38,665 nucleotides of DNA, taken from the NCBI RefSeq assembly GCF_015476655.1, contig NZ_JABFHF010000041.1:1-38665 (forward strand), given 5' to 3'. This document shows, piece after piece, positions 7,236-15,318 of this stretch. Each line of letters opens with the position of its first letter. Within the stretch, counting starts at the first letter, position 1. A program made the translations under genes and the position numbers. This DNA is from Aquiflexum lacus. Lineage in GTDB: Bacteria; Bacteroidota; Bacteroidia; Cytophagales; Cyclobacteriaceae. A model generated the notes under the pieces. It made no database searches, was not told the origin of the DNA, and saw only the letters and a program-made list of their open reading frames with translations.

Positions 7236-8204
7236 TTAAAAGGCGATGCTTTTGAGATTTAATCCGCTTGTCTCTTCCAAACCAAAAGCAAGGTTGAAAT
7301 TTTGAACTGCTTGCCCTGAGGCACCTTTTAGCAGGTTGTCAATGGCGGAGTAAACCACTAATTGACCGTTTTCTACTTGGGTATGAACAATGCATTTATT
7401 GGTGTTTACAGCTTGTTTCATATCAATATCCTTTTCAGATACATGTGTGAAACGAGCATCTTTATAAAATTCCCTATAAACCTGAATGGCTTCTTCATTT
7501 GTTCCTGAAAATGGGAAATAGGCTGTGATCCAAATGCCTCGGGGAAAGTTGCCCCTGTAAGGAACAAACAGTAGATTTTGATCAAATTCGTTTTGCAATT
7601 GCCCAAAGGTCTGTTTTATTTCCTTGAGGTGTTGGTGATTAAAGAGCTTGTAAACAGACATGTTGGAGCTTCTGTAACTGAAATGCGAAGTCTCACTTAA
7701 TTTTTTACCTGCACCGGTGCTTCCGGTGATTCCCGAAATATGGACATCATTCTTAACCCATCCCTTAGCAATTGCCGGAGCCAATGCCAATTGGATACCT
7801 GTCGCAAAGCAACCTGGATTGGCTATTTTTTTGGCAGACTGTATTTTGGATTTATTGACCTCGGGGAGACCGTATATAAAACCATTGCTTTCATCCCGGA
7901 AATCAGTACTCAGGTCGATAATGACTGTTTCTTTAGGAAAGGGATGAGTTTCCAAGAAGCCTTTCGCCTCACCATGGGGTAATCCCAAAAAGACGGCATC
8001 AATGCCCTCAGTCTCCACTTTATCCGTAAAAATCAAATCGGTGTCCCCGATCAGGTCAGGATGGGCATCAGTTACTCCTTTTCCTTTTTGGCTGTTGCTG
8101 TGCACATATACCAATTCACAATTGGGGTGATGCACCAATATTCTCAGCAATTCACCTCCTGTATATCCTGCGGCCCCAATGATGGCTGTTTTAATCTTCT
8201 TCAT
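7236..8204 (-). CDS. argC: N-acyl-gamma-glutamyl-phosphate reductase
   Basis: NADPH-dependent reduction of N-acylglutamyl phosphate to the semialdehyde, third step of arginine synthesis. The 322-residue product has an N-terminal Rossmann motif (I-I-G-A-A-G-Y-T-G-G-E-L), the active-site cysteine in N-P-G-C-F-A-T-G and the S-T-G-A-G-K-K segment. Its first 14 bases overlap the end of argG, so the two are likely translationally coupled. The length matches the shorter bacterial type of ArgC. Confidence 0.95.
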   Translation of the reverse strand: MKKIKTAIIGAAGYTGGELLRILVHHPNCELVYVHSNSQKGKGVTDAHPDLIGDTDLIFTDKVETEGIDAVFLGLPHGEAKGFLETHPFPKETVIIDLSTDFRDESNGFIYGLPEVNKSKIQSAKKIANPGCFATGIQLALAPAIAKGWVKNDVHISGITGSTGAGKKLSETSHFSYRSSNMSVYKLFNHQHLKEIKQTFGQLQNEFDQNLLFVPYRGNFPRGIWITAYFPFSGTNEEAIQVYREFYKDARFTHVSEKDIDMKQAVNTNKCIVHTQVENGQLVVYSAIDNLLKGASGQAVQNFNLAFGLEETSGLNLKSIAF

Positions 8205-9387
8205 GGTGATTCACTTGATGAAAAATTGCAGTTTGGTTCCCTAGGATTCTGGTAAATCCTTTGACATCTTCTCCCGTATATCCTTTGTTCATTTCTCCAT
8301 AACTACCAAATTTGGAAGCCATCAGGTCATGCTTGGATTCAATTCCGATCAATTGGAACCTGTAGGGGTGTAGCATCACCTTTACAGTTCCGCTTACAAA
8401 CTCCTGTGTGCTTTCCAAGAAGGCTTCCAAATTTCTCATGACAGGATCTAAATAATGGCCTTCATGCAGGTGGTTTCCATAAAACTCGGATAATTGATTT
8501 TTCCAAAAAGTTTGCCATTTGGTCAAGGTATGTTTTTCCAACAGTTGGTGGCCTTTGATGATGATCAAAGCTGCGGCAGCTTCAAAACCCACTCGGCCTT
8601 TAATCCCAATGATGGTATCGCCCACGTGAACATCTCTACCGATACCGAACGGTGCCGCGATTTCCTGAATTTTTAAAATCGCGTCAACAGGGTTTTCATA
8701 GGTTTCTCCATTGACTGATTTGATTTCTCCTTTTTCAAATCCGATTTCCAATGCTTCACTGTCTGACTTTGAAACCTGAACAGGCCATGCACTTTCAGGA
8801 AGGGTTTGATTGGATGACAATGTTTCTTTTCCTCCAACAGAAGTTCCCCAAATTCCTTTGTTGATAGAGTAGGCGGCCTTTTCAAAATTCATGGAAATGC
8901 CATTCTTTTTGAGATAAGCGATTTCTTCTTCTCTGCTTAACTTCAGATCACGGATAGGAGTGATGATTTCAATATCAGGAACAATCGTCTGAAAAATCAT
9001 ATCGAATCGCACTTGGTCATTGCCTGCACCTGTACTGCCATGAGCGACGGATTTGGCTCCGATTTTCTTTGCGTACTCTGCTAAAGTTTTGGCCTGAAGG
9101 ATTCTCTCGGCGCTGACAGATAGGGGGTAGGTTTGGTTTTTAAGTACATTTCCGAATACAAGGTATTTGAGAACTTCCTCATAATAAGTTTTGGTGACAT
9201 CAAGAACTGTAAATGAAGCAATTCCCAAGCTATTTGCACGGGTTTCCACTTCCTGAAGTTCCTCGGTAGAAAACCCACCGGTATTGATCAATACAGCATG
9301 GACCTCATAACCCAGGTCTTTGGATAAATGCAAGGCACAAAAAGTGGTGTCCAATCCACCGCTGTAAGCTAATACTGTTTTTTTCAT
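8191..9387 (-). CDS. argG: Argininosuccinate synthase
   Basis: ATP-dependent joining of citrulline and aspartate into argininosuccinate. The 398-residue protein opens with the N-type ATP pyrophosphatase motif A-Y-S-G-G-L-D-T at residues 7-14. The segments A-H-G-S-T-G-A-G-N-D-Q-V-R-F and S-I-N-K-G-I-W-G-T-S follow, as expected for the citrulline/aspartate site. It is the second gene of the cluster, 53 bases after the GNAT gene stop. In linear order it precedes the upstream-pathway genes although it acts late, which appears to be a Bacteroidota arrangement. Confidence 0.95.
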   Translation of the reverse strand: MKKTVLAYSGGLDTTFCALHLSKDLGYEVHAVLINTGGFSTEELQEVETRANSLGIASFTVLDVTKTYYEEVLKYLVFGNVLKNQTYPLSVSAERILQAKTLAEYAKKIGAKSVAHGSTGAGNDQVRFDMIFQTIVPDIEIITPIRDLKLSREEEIAYLKKNGISMNFEKAAYSINKGIWGTSVGGKETLSSNQTLPESAWPVQVSKSDSEALEIGFEKGEIKSVNGETYENPVDAILKIQEIAAPFGIGRDVHVGDTIIGIKGRVGFEAAAALIIIKGHQLLEKHTLTKWQTFWKNQLSEFYGNHLHEGHYLDPVMRNLEAFLESTQEFVSGTVKVMLHPYRFQLIGIESKHDLMASKFGSYGEMNKGYTGEDVKGFTRILGNQTAIFHQVNHHEED

Positions 9388-9440
9388 TTTAAATTTTTTT
9401 GAGCTACCATTAGGGTTGATTCCCTGAGATGGCTTTTGGT

Positions 9441-10118
9441 TTAAAATAGGCCGAAAGTTTTGTTTTTAGTCTTTGTGATATTGAGCATGACATATTTTTT
9501 CAATCTGGTCCAACGCTCAAATAATTTGATGTTTTTCTTAAAGTCTTTTCGAAGAGCAACATCTTGGGCTTTTGCTTTTTTGGATGGATCATACAGCATG
9601 GCCGTGCAAAGACAGTTTTGTCTGGCTTTGCTTTTGAGGATTTCAACGTTTACGCAGCTGTTGCAGCCTTTCCAGAATTCTTCATCATCAGTCAAATCAG
9701 AATAAGAAACAGGTATATAACCTAATCCTGAGTTGATCTTCATCACTGCCGCACCTGTAGTCAAACCAAATATTTTGGAATCCGGGAATTTTGTTTGGCT
9801 TAATTTGAATATTTCACTTTTGATCTGACTGGCCAATCCGAATTTACGGAACTGAGGCGCTACGATCAATCCTGAATTGGCCACAAATTTTCCATGACCC
9901 CAAGCCTCAATATAGCAAAATCCAGCCCATTCCCCTTTTTTGGTGGTAGCGATGACTGCTTTTCCCTCTTTCATTTTTGTTTTAATGTATTCAGGAGATC
10001 TTTTGGCTATACCTGTGCCACGTGCTTTTGCAGATTCTTCCATTTCCTGAGTAATGGTCTCTGCATAGTCACAGTCTTTTTCAGTTGCCGGTCTTATGAT
10101 AAAGGAAGGATTTTCCAT
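9441..10118 (-). CDS. GNAT-family N-acyltransferase, probable glutamate N-acyltransferase
   Basis: A 225-residue GNAT protein leading the arginine operon. The N-terminus (F-I-I-R-P-A-T-E-K-D-C) and a central acyl-CoA region (G-L-I-V-A-P-Q-F-R-K-F-G-L-A-S-Q-I, the Q/R-x-x-G-x-A pyrophosphate loop) identify the fold. The C-terminal third holds a cysteine group (C-N-S-C, then C-L-C about 15 residues later) that is unusual for GNATs. No argA or argJ is present, so this is the natural candidate for the first step, acylation of glutamate. I recall published Bacteroides fitness data assigning N-succinylglutamate synthase to a GNAT gene just before argG; from memory, not verified here. The ATG at 10118 is preferred over a TTG at 10127. 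Confidence 0.75.
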   Translation of the reverse strand: MENPSFIIRPATEKDCDYAETITQEMEESAKARGTGIAKRSPEYIKTKMKEGKAVIATTKKGEWAGFCYIEAWGHGKFVANSGLIVAPQFRKFGLASQIKSEIFKLSQTKFPDSKIFGLTTGAAVMKINSGLGYIPVSYSDLTDDEEFWKGCNSCVNVEILKSKARQNCLCTAMLYDPSKKAKAQDVALRKDFKKNIKLFERWTRLKKYVMLNITKTKNKTFGLF

Positions 10119-10194
10119 TTTGTCCAATTGGAAATAAATGAATGTTTAATGACCTTTTAAGTCAATTAATTATATGTGATTGTGCTATTGTAGG

Positions 10195-10353
10195 TTATCC
10201 GCATAGGACACCAAGGGGAATTACAGGGACATTGCCCTGAAACTGTTCCTGAACCTCCTCAATGGAGTTAAAAATGACATAGCAGCGCAAACCAAAGCTT
10301 GTAATGCAGTGGAATTTGATTGGAACGCTATGTTGTTGCTTTTTGACATTTAA
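10195..10353. other. Short multi-frame open segment, possible gene remnant or dispersed element
   Basis: This stretch upstream of the arginine operon looks less AT-rich than its flanks and is open for about 48-52 codons in more than one frame. On the minus strand (10353 to 10195, no start codon) it reads F-G-L-R-C-Y-V-I-F-N-S-I-E-E-V-Q-E-Q, which vaguely recalls the N-terminus of MurB. On the plus strand (10207-10352) it reads D-I-A-L-K-L-F-L-N-L-L-N-G-V-K. Both cannot be real. It may be a decayed gene or an intergenic repeat family. It also contains a small hairpin (CAGGG/CCCTG, 10224-10239). Confidence 0.25.
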
Positions 10354-10542
10354 TTAGAAAACGTATGCAAATGTTACAAGGATTGAAATAAGATGCAAGG
10401 ATTCTTGCTATTTATTTAGGTTTTGTATGCTAATTTTGGTTTAATGGTTATTTGGTTTTTGATAATTTGTTGTTGATTTTTTGGCCGTTTAAGTTTTGGT
10501 TAAAGGTTTTTTATTCTTGCATTAAAATTAAGTGAATCAAAA
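10354..10542. other. Intergenic AT-rich stretch, nothing recognised
   Basis: T- and G-rich sequence upstream of the possible remnant and downstream of the PLP enzyme's stop codon. I see no gene, no clear terminator with a T-run and no confident promoter. The arginine operon promoter must lie between here and 10119, but no good TAnnTTTG/TTTG pair is visible on the minus strand. Confidence 0.4.
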
Positions 10543-11808
10543 TCAAGCCTTTGCCATTTCCTTTAAGGCATTTACAAATACATCCAATTCTTTTGGAGTG
10601 GTGTAAATATTCGGCGTGATTCTACAGCCAACCACCCCTGCATAATTAATGCCAACAGTGTAGATTTTATATTTGTCCATTAAGGTTTTCGCCATTTCAT
10701 TAGGGTCCATTCCTTCAATGCCCACATTGGCAATCCCACATGACCTTGAAGGATCTTCAGGCGTATTCACTTTTATTCCAGGATAGTTTCTTACTTGGTC
10801 TGACCAATAGCGTTGGAGGTATCTTAACCTGGCTTCTTTTCTTTCTGCACCGACCATTTCAAAATAATCAAGTGCATCATTCACGGCCAAATCGGTTGCT
10901 ACAGGATGGGTCCCGGTGTGGTTCAGATTTTTGATATTGGCATGATCCAATTCATAGGGAGCCAAGAGCGGCCATATTTTTTTGATTTTGTCTTTTTTGA
11001 CATATAACAAACCTGAACCAAGTGGAACGCTGAGCCATTTGTGAAGACTACATGCATAGTAATCACAATTCAATTCATCGATTTTGAAATCAAAATGGGC
11101 AATACAATGAGCTCCGTCAAGCATGACATCTACTCCATGTCGATGTGCCATATCACATATTTTCTTTACAGGAAGGATCTGTCCTGTGATATTGACCATG
11201 TGGCTGACCATGATGAGTTTTGTATTTGGCCGAATGGCATCCTCATAGATTTTAACTACCTCTTCATCTGATTTGGGATGAAGGGGTACGTCTACAATTT
11301 TGTTGGTAATACCATGCCTTCTAGATGCCAATTCAAACATGTTTTTGATACTGCCATAGTCCTGTTCGGCAAATATGGCTTCATCTCCCTTTTCCCATGG
11401 AAAACCTGAAATAATGATGTCCAGAGATTCTGTGGCATTTCTAGTAATAGCAACTTCATCCGCTGTACCGCCAAATGTAGCAGCCAATCTTGCAGCAGCC
11501 TTGTCCTTGTTATCCCATTGAACAGTCCTGAAATACCATGACGCTTCATAATTGATTTCTCGGATATGATTGATGTAATTTTCGAGTGTTTCGGTTGGGA
11601 TAAAGCAATAGTAACCATTTTCAAGATTGATGTAATCAGGTTTGAGCTTGTATCCCTGACGGATCTTCACCCAAAAATCTTCATCAGTGGCAAGGGTAGC
11701 AGCAGGAATATTTTCATAGACTTTTAAGCTTTCGGAAAATGCTCTAAATGATGCCGTAGAAGCAATTCCTGTAAAGGCCAAGTTTTTTAGAAAGGTTCTT
11801 TTGTCCAT
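10543..11808 (-). CDS. Aminotransferase class V-fold PLP enzyme with export-type N-terminus
   Basis: A 421-residue PLP-dependent enzyme of the class V (cysteine desulfurase / isopenicillin N epimerase-like) fold. The cofactor aspartate is in V-D-V-M-L-D-G-A-H, and the Schiff-base lysine in Y-A-C-S-L-H-K-W-L. The N-terminus M-D-K-R-T-F-L-K-N-L-A followed by a hydrophobic, Ala/Ser-rich stretch resembles a twin-arginine signal with Lys in place of the first Arg, so periplasmic export of a folded PLP enzyme is possible. ATG 11808 is chosen: the 54 residues upstream in frame are low-complexity Phe-rich sequence from an AT-rich intergenic region. The reaction cannot be assigned. It is divergent from the Fic gene, with 92 bases between them. 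Confidence 0.75.
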   Translation of the reverse strand: MDKRTFLKNLAFTGIASTASFRAFSESLKVYENIPAATLATDEDFWVKIRQGYKLKPDYINLENGYYCFIPTETLENYINHIREINYEASWYFRTVQWDNKDKAAARLAATFGGTADEVAITRNATESLDIIISGFPWEKGDEAIFAEQDYGSIKNMFELASRRHGITNKIVDVPLHPKSDEEVVKIYEDAIRPNTKLIMVSHMVNITGQILPVKKICDMAHRHGVDVMLDGAHCIAHFDFKIDELNCDYYACSLHKWLSVPLGSGLLYVKKDKIKKIWPLLAPYELDHANIKNLNHTGTHPVATDLAVNDALDYFEMVGAERKEARLRYLQRYWSDQVRNYPGIKVNTPEDPSRSCGIANVGIEGMDPNEMAKTLMDKYKIYTVGINYAGVVGCRITPNIYTTPKELDVFVNALKEMAKA

Positions 11809-11847
11809 GATTTTAAATTGAAATGTAATATGAAAAAAAAAATCAAA

Positions 11848-11878
11848 ATTGAAAAACCAAAAAAAATGACTAAATTTG
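11848..11878 (+). promoter_or_regulatory. Candidate promoter for the HTH-Fic gene
   Basis: TAAATTTG at 11871-11878 matches the Bacteroidota -7 consensus TAnnTTTG exactly. ATTG at 11848-11851, 19 bases upstream, is one base from the -33 TTTG element. The -7 box ends 22 bases before the ATG at 11901. Confidence 0.5.
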
Positions 11879-11900
11879 TCAACAATAAATAAGTCAACTG

Positions 11901-12971
11901 ATGAAAACCCTTTCAAAAATCCTTCTAGAAAAGAGAAATGAGCATGATTTGGTTGTAAGGACTGTTTCACAGCTTAGCGGTATAGATGCTGCCTTGATTT
12001 CAAAATTTGAAAAAGGTAGTAGAATTCCGACTGAGGATAATCTTAAGGCATTGTCAGAGGTTTTGCATGTTTCTTTCGAAGAATTGAGAAAAGCATGGCT
12101 TGTGGAGAAAGTTTACCAAATTCTACAATATGAAAATGATGCATCAGAAATTCTTGCATTGGCCGAATCCAGGGTGGAATATTTGATCAGTAATCAATCA
12201 CTGATAATGAATAATCTTAGCGATGAGATTCAACAGAAATTAAGGATAATTGATGAATTAAAACAGGATTGGCAGAAAAGAAAGCCCTTGAATAAAACAC
12301 AGCTTTTGAAAATGAAAGAATTCTTTCATGTTGCCTATACCTTCGAAAGTAACAGAATTGAAGGGAATACCCTTACTCTTCAGGAAACACATTTGGTGGT
12401 GAATGAAGGATTGACTATTGGGGGAAAGTCGATGAGGGAGCATTTGGAAGCAGTCAATCATGCTGAAGCGATAGATTATATGGAAAGCCTTGTAGCGGAC
12501 CAAATGGACTATAGTCCAAGGATCCTTAATGAAATCCATTATTTGATTTTAAAAGGGATAGATCGTGAAAATGCCGGGAGATACAGGTCGGTTCCCGTCA
12601 GGATCTCTGGTAGTGAACATGTTCCACCGCAACCATACTTATTGGAAAAGCTGATGGAAGAATATTTCTTGCATTATGATAAGCAAAAAAGAAAGCTACA
12701 TCCTATAATTTTGGCTTCAGAGATGCATGAAAGGTTGGTGAGTATTCATCCATTTATCGATGGGAATGGGCGAAGCAGTAGATTGATCATGAACCTGATT
12801 CTGCTGAAGCATGGCTACACAATTGCTAATCTAAAAGGAGATAATCTATCAAGGCTTACCTACTATAAAGCTTTGGAAGAGGTTCAGATTGATAATAACC
12901 CTGAGGCTTTCTATCACTTGGTGGCGGATTCAGTTAAGGATTCCTTGGAAAAGCATTTGGAGATGGTTTAA
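11901..12971 (+). CDS. XRE-type HTH fused to a Fic domain (probable AMP-transferase)
   Basis: A 356-residue fusion. Residues 1-65 form an XRE/Cro helix-turn-helix (V-S-Q-L-S-G-I-D-A-A-L-I-S-K-F-E-K-G-S-R). A linker rich in Leu and Lys follows. The Fic core ends with the complete catalytic motif H-P-F-I-D-G-N-G-R-S-S-R at 283-294, with catalytic His283. Ahead of it, S150-N-R-I-E154-G155 matches the (S/T)xxxE(G/N) inhibitory helix, so this is a class II Fic protein held inactive by its own Glu154. Fic proteins of this type transfer AMP from ATP to hydroxyl groups of target proteins. The HTH suggests it also binds DNA, perhaps its own promoter. No separate antitoxin gene adjoins it. It is not clearly part of any operon; a 10-base-stem terminator follows. 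Confidence 0.88.
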   Translation: MKTLSKILLEKRNEHDLVVRTVSQLSGIDAALISKFEKGSRIPTEDNLKALSEVLHVSFEELRKAWLVEKVYQILQYENDASEILALAESRVEYLISNQSLIMNNLSDEIQQKLRIIDELKQDWQKRKPLNKTQLLKMKEFFHVAYTFESNRIEGNTLTLQETHLVVNEGLTIGGKSMREHLEAVNHAEAIDYMESLVADQMDYSPRILNEIHYLILKGIDRENAGRYRSVPVRISGSEHVPPQPYLLEKLMEEYFLHYDKQKRKLHPIILASEMHERLVSIHPFIDGNGRSSRLIMNLILLKHGYTIANLKGDNLSRLTYYKALEEVQIDNNPEAFYHLVADSVKDSLEKHLEMV

Positions 12972-12974
12972 ATC

Positions 12975-13005
12975 AACGAACCCCGATTAAAAAATGGGGT
13001 TCGTT
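12975..13005 (+). terminator. Hairpin downstream of the Fic gene
   Basis: AACGAACCCC (12975-12984) pairs perfectly with GGGGTTCGTT (12996-13005) around an 11-base loop. It starts 3 bases after the Fic stop codon, in a convergent gap. The following T-run is weak, so termination efficiency is uncertain. Confidence 0.6.
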
Positions 13006-13052
13006 TGGTGATGAAATGTTGATTAAAGCAATCATGTAGATTAAACCTTATT

Positions 13053-13745
13053 TTACTTTACTTCCACCATAATCTCTGCACAACGTTTGATTTTTGTTCG
13101 GAATTTGTAGTAAAGATTGGTGTTGTGTGTCTTATTAATGACAATCTTTTCGTCTGTTTTTGTGGCATTCTGAAGATCTTCAATACTGAATCCATCAAAC
13201 CATTTGTCTGCATGGATGACAAATACCATCGACGAGTTATTTAAATTCCCATTGAAAATCTTCGGGGAGGGGGAATTGACCGTGTCGAATTTGAGATCAA
13301 ATTTAAGGTCTGATTCGAAAAGTTCAACAATTACCGGAATGACATCACTTTCGGGAGTCACATAAGTTGCTTCCAAAAAAACAGAGGGATGTTCATCATA
13401 GTCAGCCATAAAAAACCTGAAATCAATGGCGTCATAGTTGCCTTCCGGAATGTTCAGAAAGAAATCCTCAGATTCGTCTCTAGTATCAAAGGCAACTTTT
13501 TTGATGGTGTTGTATTCGATTTCCAGATTCTTGCTAAACCGGCTGTTTTCATTGTGGCCTTTAACAGTCAGTTCCAGCTTCTTGATGAGCACCTTCCCCT
13601 CATGCATCACAAGGATAGGTTCTTTTTCTTCTAGTGGATTCTTTTTCAATGGAAAATTGTCCTTGATGATAAAAGACAAACCCACACTACCTTCTTCAAG
13701 TTGATTGGGTAAATTTTCAGGAGTATTGTATTGAATGATCAGCAT
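13053..13745 (-). CDS. Hypothetical protein, DUF4382-like
   Basis: A 230-residue protein I do not firmly recognise. The middle has alternating beta-strand-like segments and the phrase L-N-I-P-E-G-N-Y-D-A-I-D-F-R-F, which resembles the loop of DUF4382-type beta-sandwich proteins of Bacteroidota. No lipobox or signal peptide is visible from the ATG at 13745; an in-frame TTG at 13757 adds only four residues. Such proteins are usually lipoproteins, so either the true start is elsewhere or this member is cytoplasmic. It is convergent with the Fic gene and stands alone. Function unknown. Confidence 0.6.
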   Translation of the reverse strand: MLIIQYNTPENLPNQLEEGSVGLSFIIKDNFPLKKNPLEEKEPILVMHEGKVLIKKLELTVKGHNENSRFSKNLEIEYNTIKKVAFDTRDESEDFFLNIPEGNYDAIDFRFFMADYDEHPSVFLEATYVTPESDVIPVIVELFESDLKFDLKFDTVNSPSPKIFNGNLNNSSMVFVIHADKWFDGFSIEDLQNATKTDEKIVINKTHNTNLYYKFRTKIKRCAEIMVEVK

Positions 13746-14176
13746 AAGACTTACCAAAGGTTTTAAAAACGTTAAATAATCAGTTATGGTATTGTTATCG
13801 AAAAGAAATATCCTTAACCCGCTGTCAAAGAATATTTGTTGATTTTTTTAAAAGAATTGGTTCAATAATTATGCCGTATAATATTATTTTTTCTAGAATT
13901 AGTAATAAAAATAGAGTTTAGGTGATTAATTCCAAAAAATAAAATTCTTTAATATTTTTTCAATTAAAAAGTCCTTAAAATATTGAATTAAAATGAATTA
14001 CAGGTATTATCAAAAAATCACTTGAGGTTTAATGACTTCATTTTTTAAGGTTTGATTTGCATTAAAATGAGTATTAAATTTATGAGGTATAAAACGAAGA
14101 GAAATGAATAATAGGTGATTATGGAAAATTTCTTTTAAACCGTAAATGTGAAAACATCAAAATATTGGGTTTTTTC
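13746..14176. other. AT-rich intergenic stretch, no gene seen
   Basis: About 430 bases of very AT-rich sequence between the hypothetical protein and two very short genes. I find no convincing ORF, promoter, RNA gene or long inverted repeat. It probably contains the promoter of the gene at 13053-13745. Confidence 0.5.
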
Positions 14177-14299
14177 ATGAGTAATAATTTTACTCGGTGG
14201 AGTAATTGGAGAGCAGAGGTCAAAAACAAATTTGTTAGCATACCTGATGGCAATTTAAGTTTGCAACAAACCGATTTCGAGGAGGAATTGGTGGAATAA
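14177..14299 (+). CDS. Possible 40-residue protein, CsbD-like fragment
   Basis: ATG at 14177 to TAA at 14299, 40 residues. The pattern W-x-x-W-R-A-E-V-K-N-K-F, then D-G-N-L-S-L, then F-E-E-E-L-V resembles the core of CsbD-family small stress proteins (W-x-x-x-K-G-x-V-K, then D-D-D-L, then E-x-L), but it is short and degenerate. The frame stays open upstream to 14108 without another ATG. It could be a decayed csbD-like gene or chance. It ends 5 bases from the end of the convergent zinc-ribbon gene. Confidence 0.3.
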   Translation: MSNNFTRWSNWRAEVKNKFVSIPDGNLSLQQTDFEEELVE

Positions 14300-14304
14300 A
14301 TTTT

Positions 14305-14463
14305 TTAAAGGAGGAAAAAAATCAACAACATCAAAAAAGCCAAAAGCAAGGCTACAACCTGATAAATTGGGTTTCTTTTTGGAAAGTGAAAATCACAGAT
14401 TGGACAAAATTTAGCATCTTTTTCCACATTCATTGCGCATGATGGACATTCTTTGGTTTTCAT
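14305..14463 (-). CDS. 52-residue zinc-ribbon membrane microprotein
   Basis: ATG at 14463 to TAA at 14305. The N-terminal half has two CxxC knuckles (C6-P-S-C9 and C20-P-I-C23) separated by ten residues, a typical small zinc ribbon. A P-K-R-N-P linker is followed by one hydrophobic segment (about residues 33-52) that makes a transmembrane helix ending at the C-terminus. Small zinc-ribbon/one-helix proteins of this kind are common but poorly studied. The gene is divergent from the FrnE-like gene, 58 bases away. Function unknown; the coding call is supported by the two paired cysteine knuckles and the clean helix. Confidence 0.75.
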   Translation of the reverse strand: MKTKECPSCAMNVEKDAKFCPICDFHFPKRNPIYQVVALLLAFLMLLIFFLL

Positions 14464-14521
14464 ATTTTTGAACCTTCAAGGGATAAAATTGATTTAGGAA
14501 TTAAGTTAAAAATATTGAATT

Positions 14522-15232
14522 ATGAAAATCGAAATTTGGTCGGACATCATGTGTCCATTTTGTTATATCGGAAAAAGAAGATTGGAATCTGCATTGAAAG
14601 ATTTTGAGTATGCCGATAAGGTAGACATTGAGTGGAAAAGCTTTTTGCTCAATCCTGATATGGTTACTGACCCCAATAAAAGCACCTTGGAATATTTATC
14701 TGAAACAAAAGGATGGAGTTTAGGTCAAACCCAGCAAATTACCCAACAAGTTGTGGATATGGCAAAAGAAGAAGGACTGACTTACCACATGGATAAGACA
14801 GTTGTCGCCAATGCGAAAAATGCCCACAGATTGCTTCAGTTAGCGAAAACAATCGAAAAAGGTGATGCCATGAAAGAAAGACTTTTGAAAGCGTATTTCA
14901 CTGAGGGTAAAAATATAGATGATCGGGACATATTAGTTCAACTTGCTTTAGAAGTTGGTTTGGAGCAAAGTAGAGTAGAAGCTTGTTTGGATTCTGAAGA
15001 GTTTTTGGATAAAGTGGAACAGGATGTTTATGAATCCAAATTGATAGGGGTGAGAGGAGTACCGTTTTTTGTATTGGATAGGAAATATGGGATTTCAGGT
15101 GCACAACCTAAAGAGGCTTTTGTTGAAACTATTGAAAAGGCCTGGAAGGAATATGTTAAAACTAACCCTATCTTAGAAGTTATTGAAAATCAAGATGGTA
15201 GTTCCTGTGACTTGGAAGATGGGAATTGTTAA
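14522..15232 (+). CDS. FrnE-like DsbA-fold oxidoreductase
   Basis: A 236-residue DsbA-family thioredoxin-fold protein of the FrnE/2-hydroxychromene-2-carboxylate isomerase group. The redox motif C11-P-F-C14 lies in the N-terminal strand-turn (I-W-S-D-I-M-C-P-F-C-Y-I-G). The helical insertion follows, and the cis-proline loop is G-V-R-G-V-P-F-F-V-L. There is no signal peptide, so it acts in the cytoplasm. FrnE-like proteins take part in disulfide exchange and oxidative-stress defence. The C-terminus has an extra C-x(5)-C (S-C-D-L-E-D-G-N-C), a possible second redox or metal site. It stands alone, followed by a strong hairpin. Confidence 0.88.
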   Translation: MKIEIWSDIMCPFCYIGKRRLESALKDFEYADKVDIEWKSFLLNPDMVTDPNKSTLEYLSETKGWSLGQTQQITQQVVDMAKEEGLTYHMDKTVVANAKNAHRLLQLAKTIEKGDAMKERLLKAYFTEGKNIDDRDILVQLALEVGLEQSRVEACLDSEEFLDKVEQDVYESKLIGVRGVPFFVLDRKYGISGAQPKEAFVETIEKAWKEYVKTNPILEVIENQDGSSCDLEDGNC

Positions 15233-15318
15233 AATAATTGAATTTGGGATATGATTCCTGCTTGCTGAAACTTTGTGTAGGTTGATTATCAGGTTTTTTG
15301 GTTATGATAAGTTTTATA

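Noticed and set aside
10119-10180. ARG-box-like operator ahead of the arginine operon
   Set aside because: Only one half-site (ATGAAT) fits; the second half does not match, and no argR is in the window.
11809-11970. N-terminal extension of the PLP enzyme by 54 residues
   Set aside because: The extension is Phe-rich low-complexity sequence that overlaps the divergent Fic start, and the export-type N-terminus begins at 11808.
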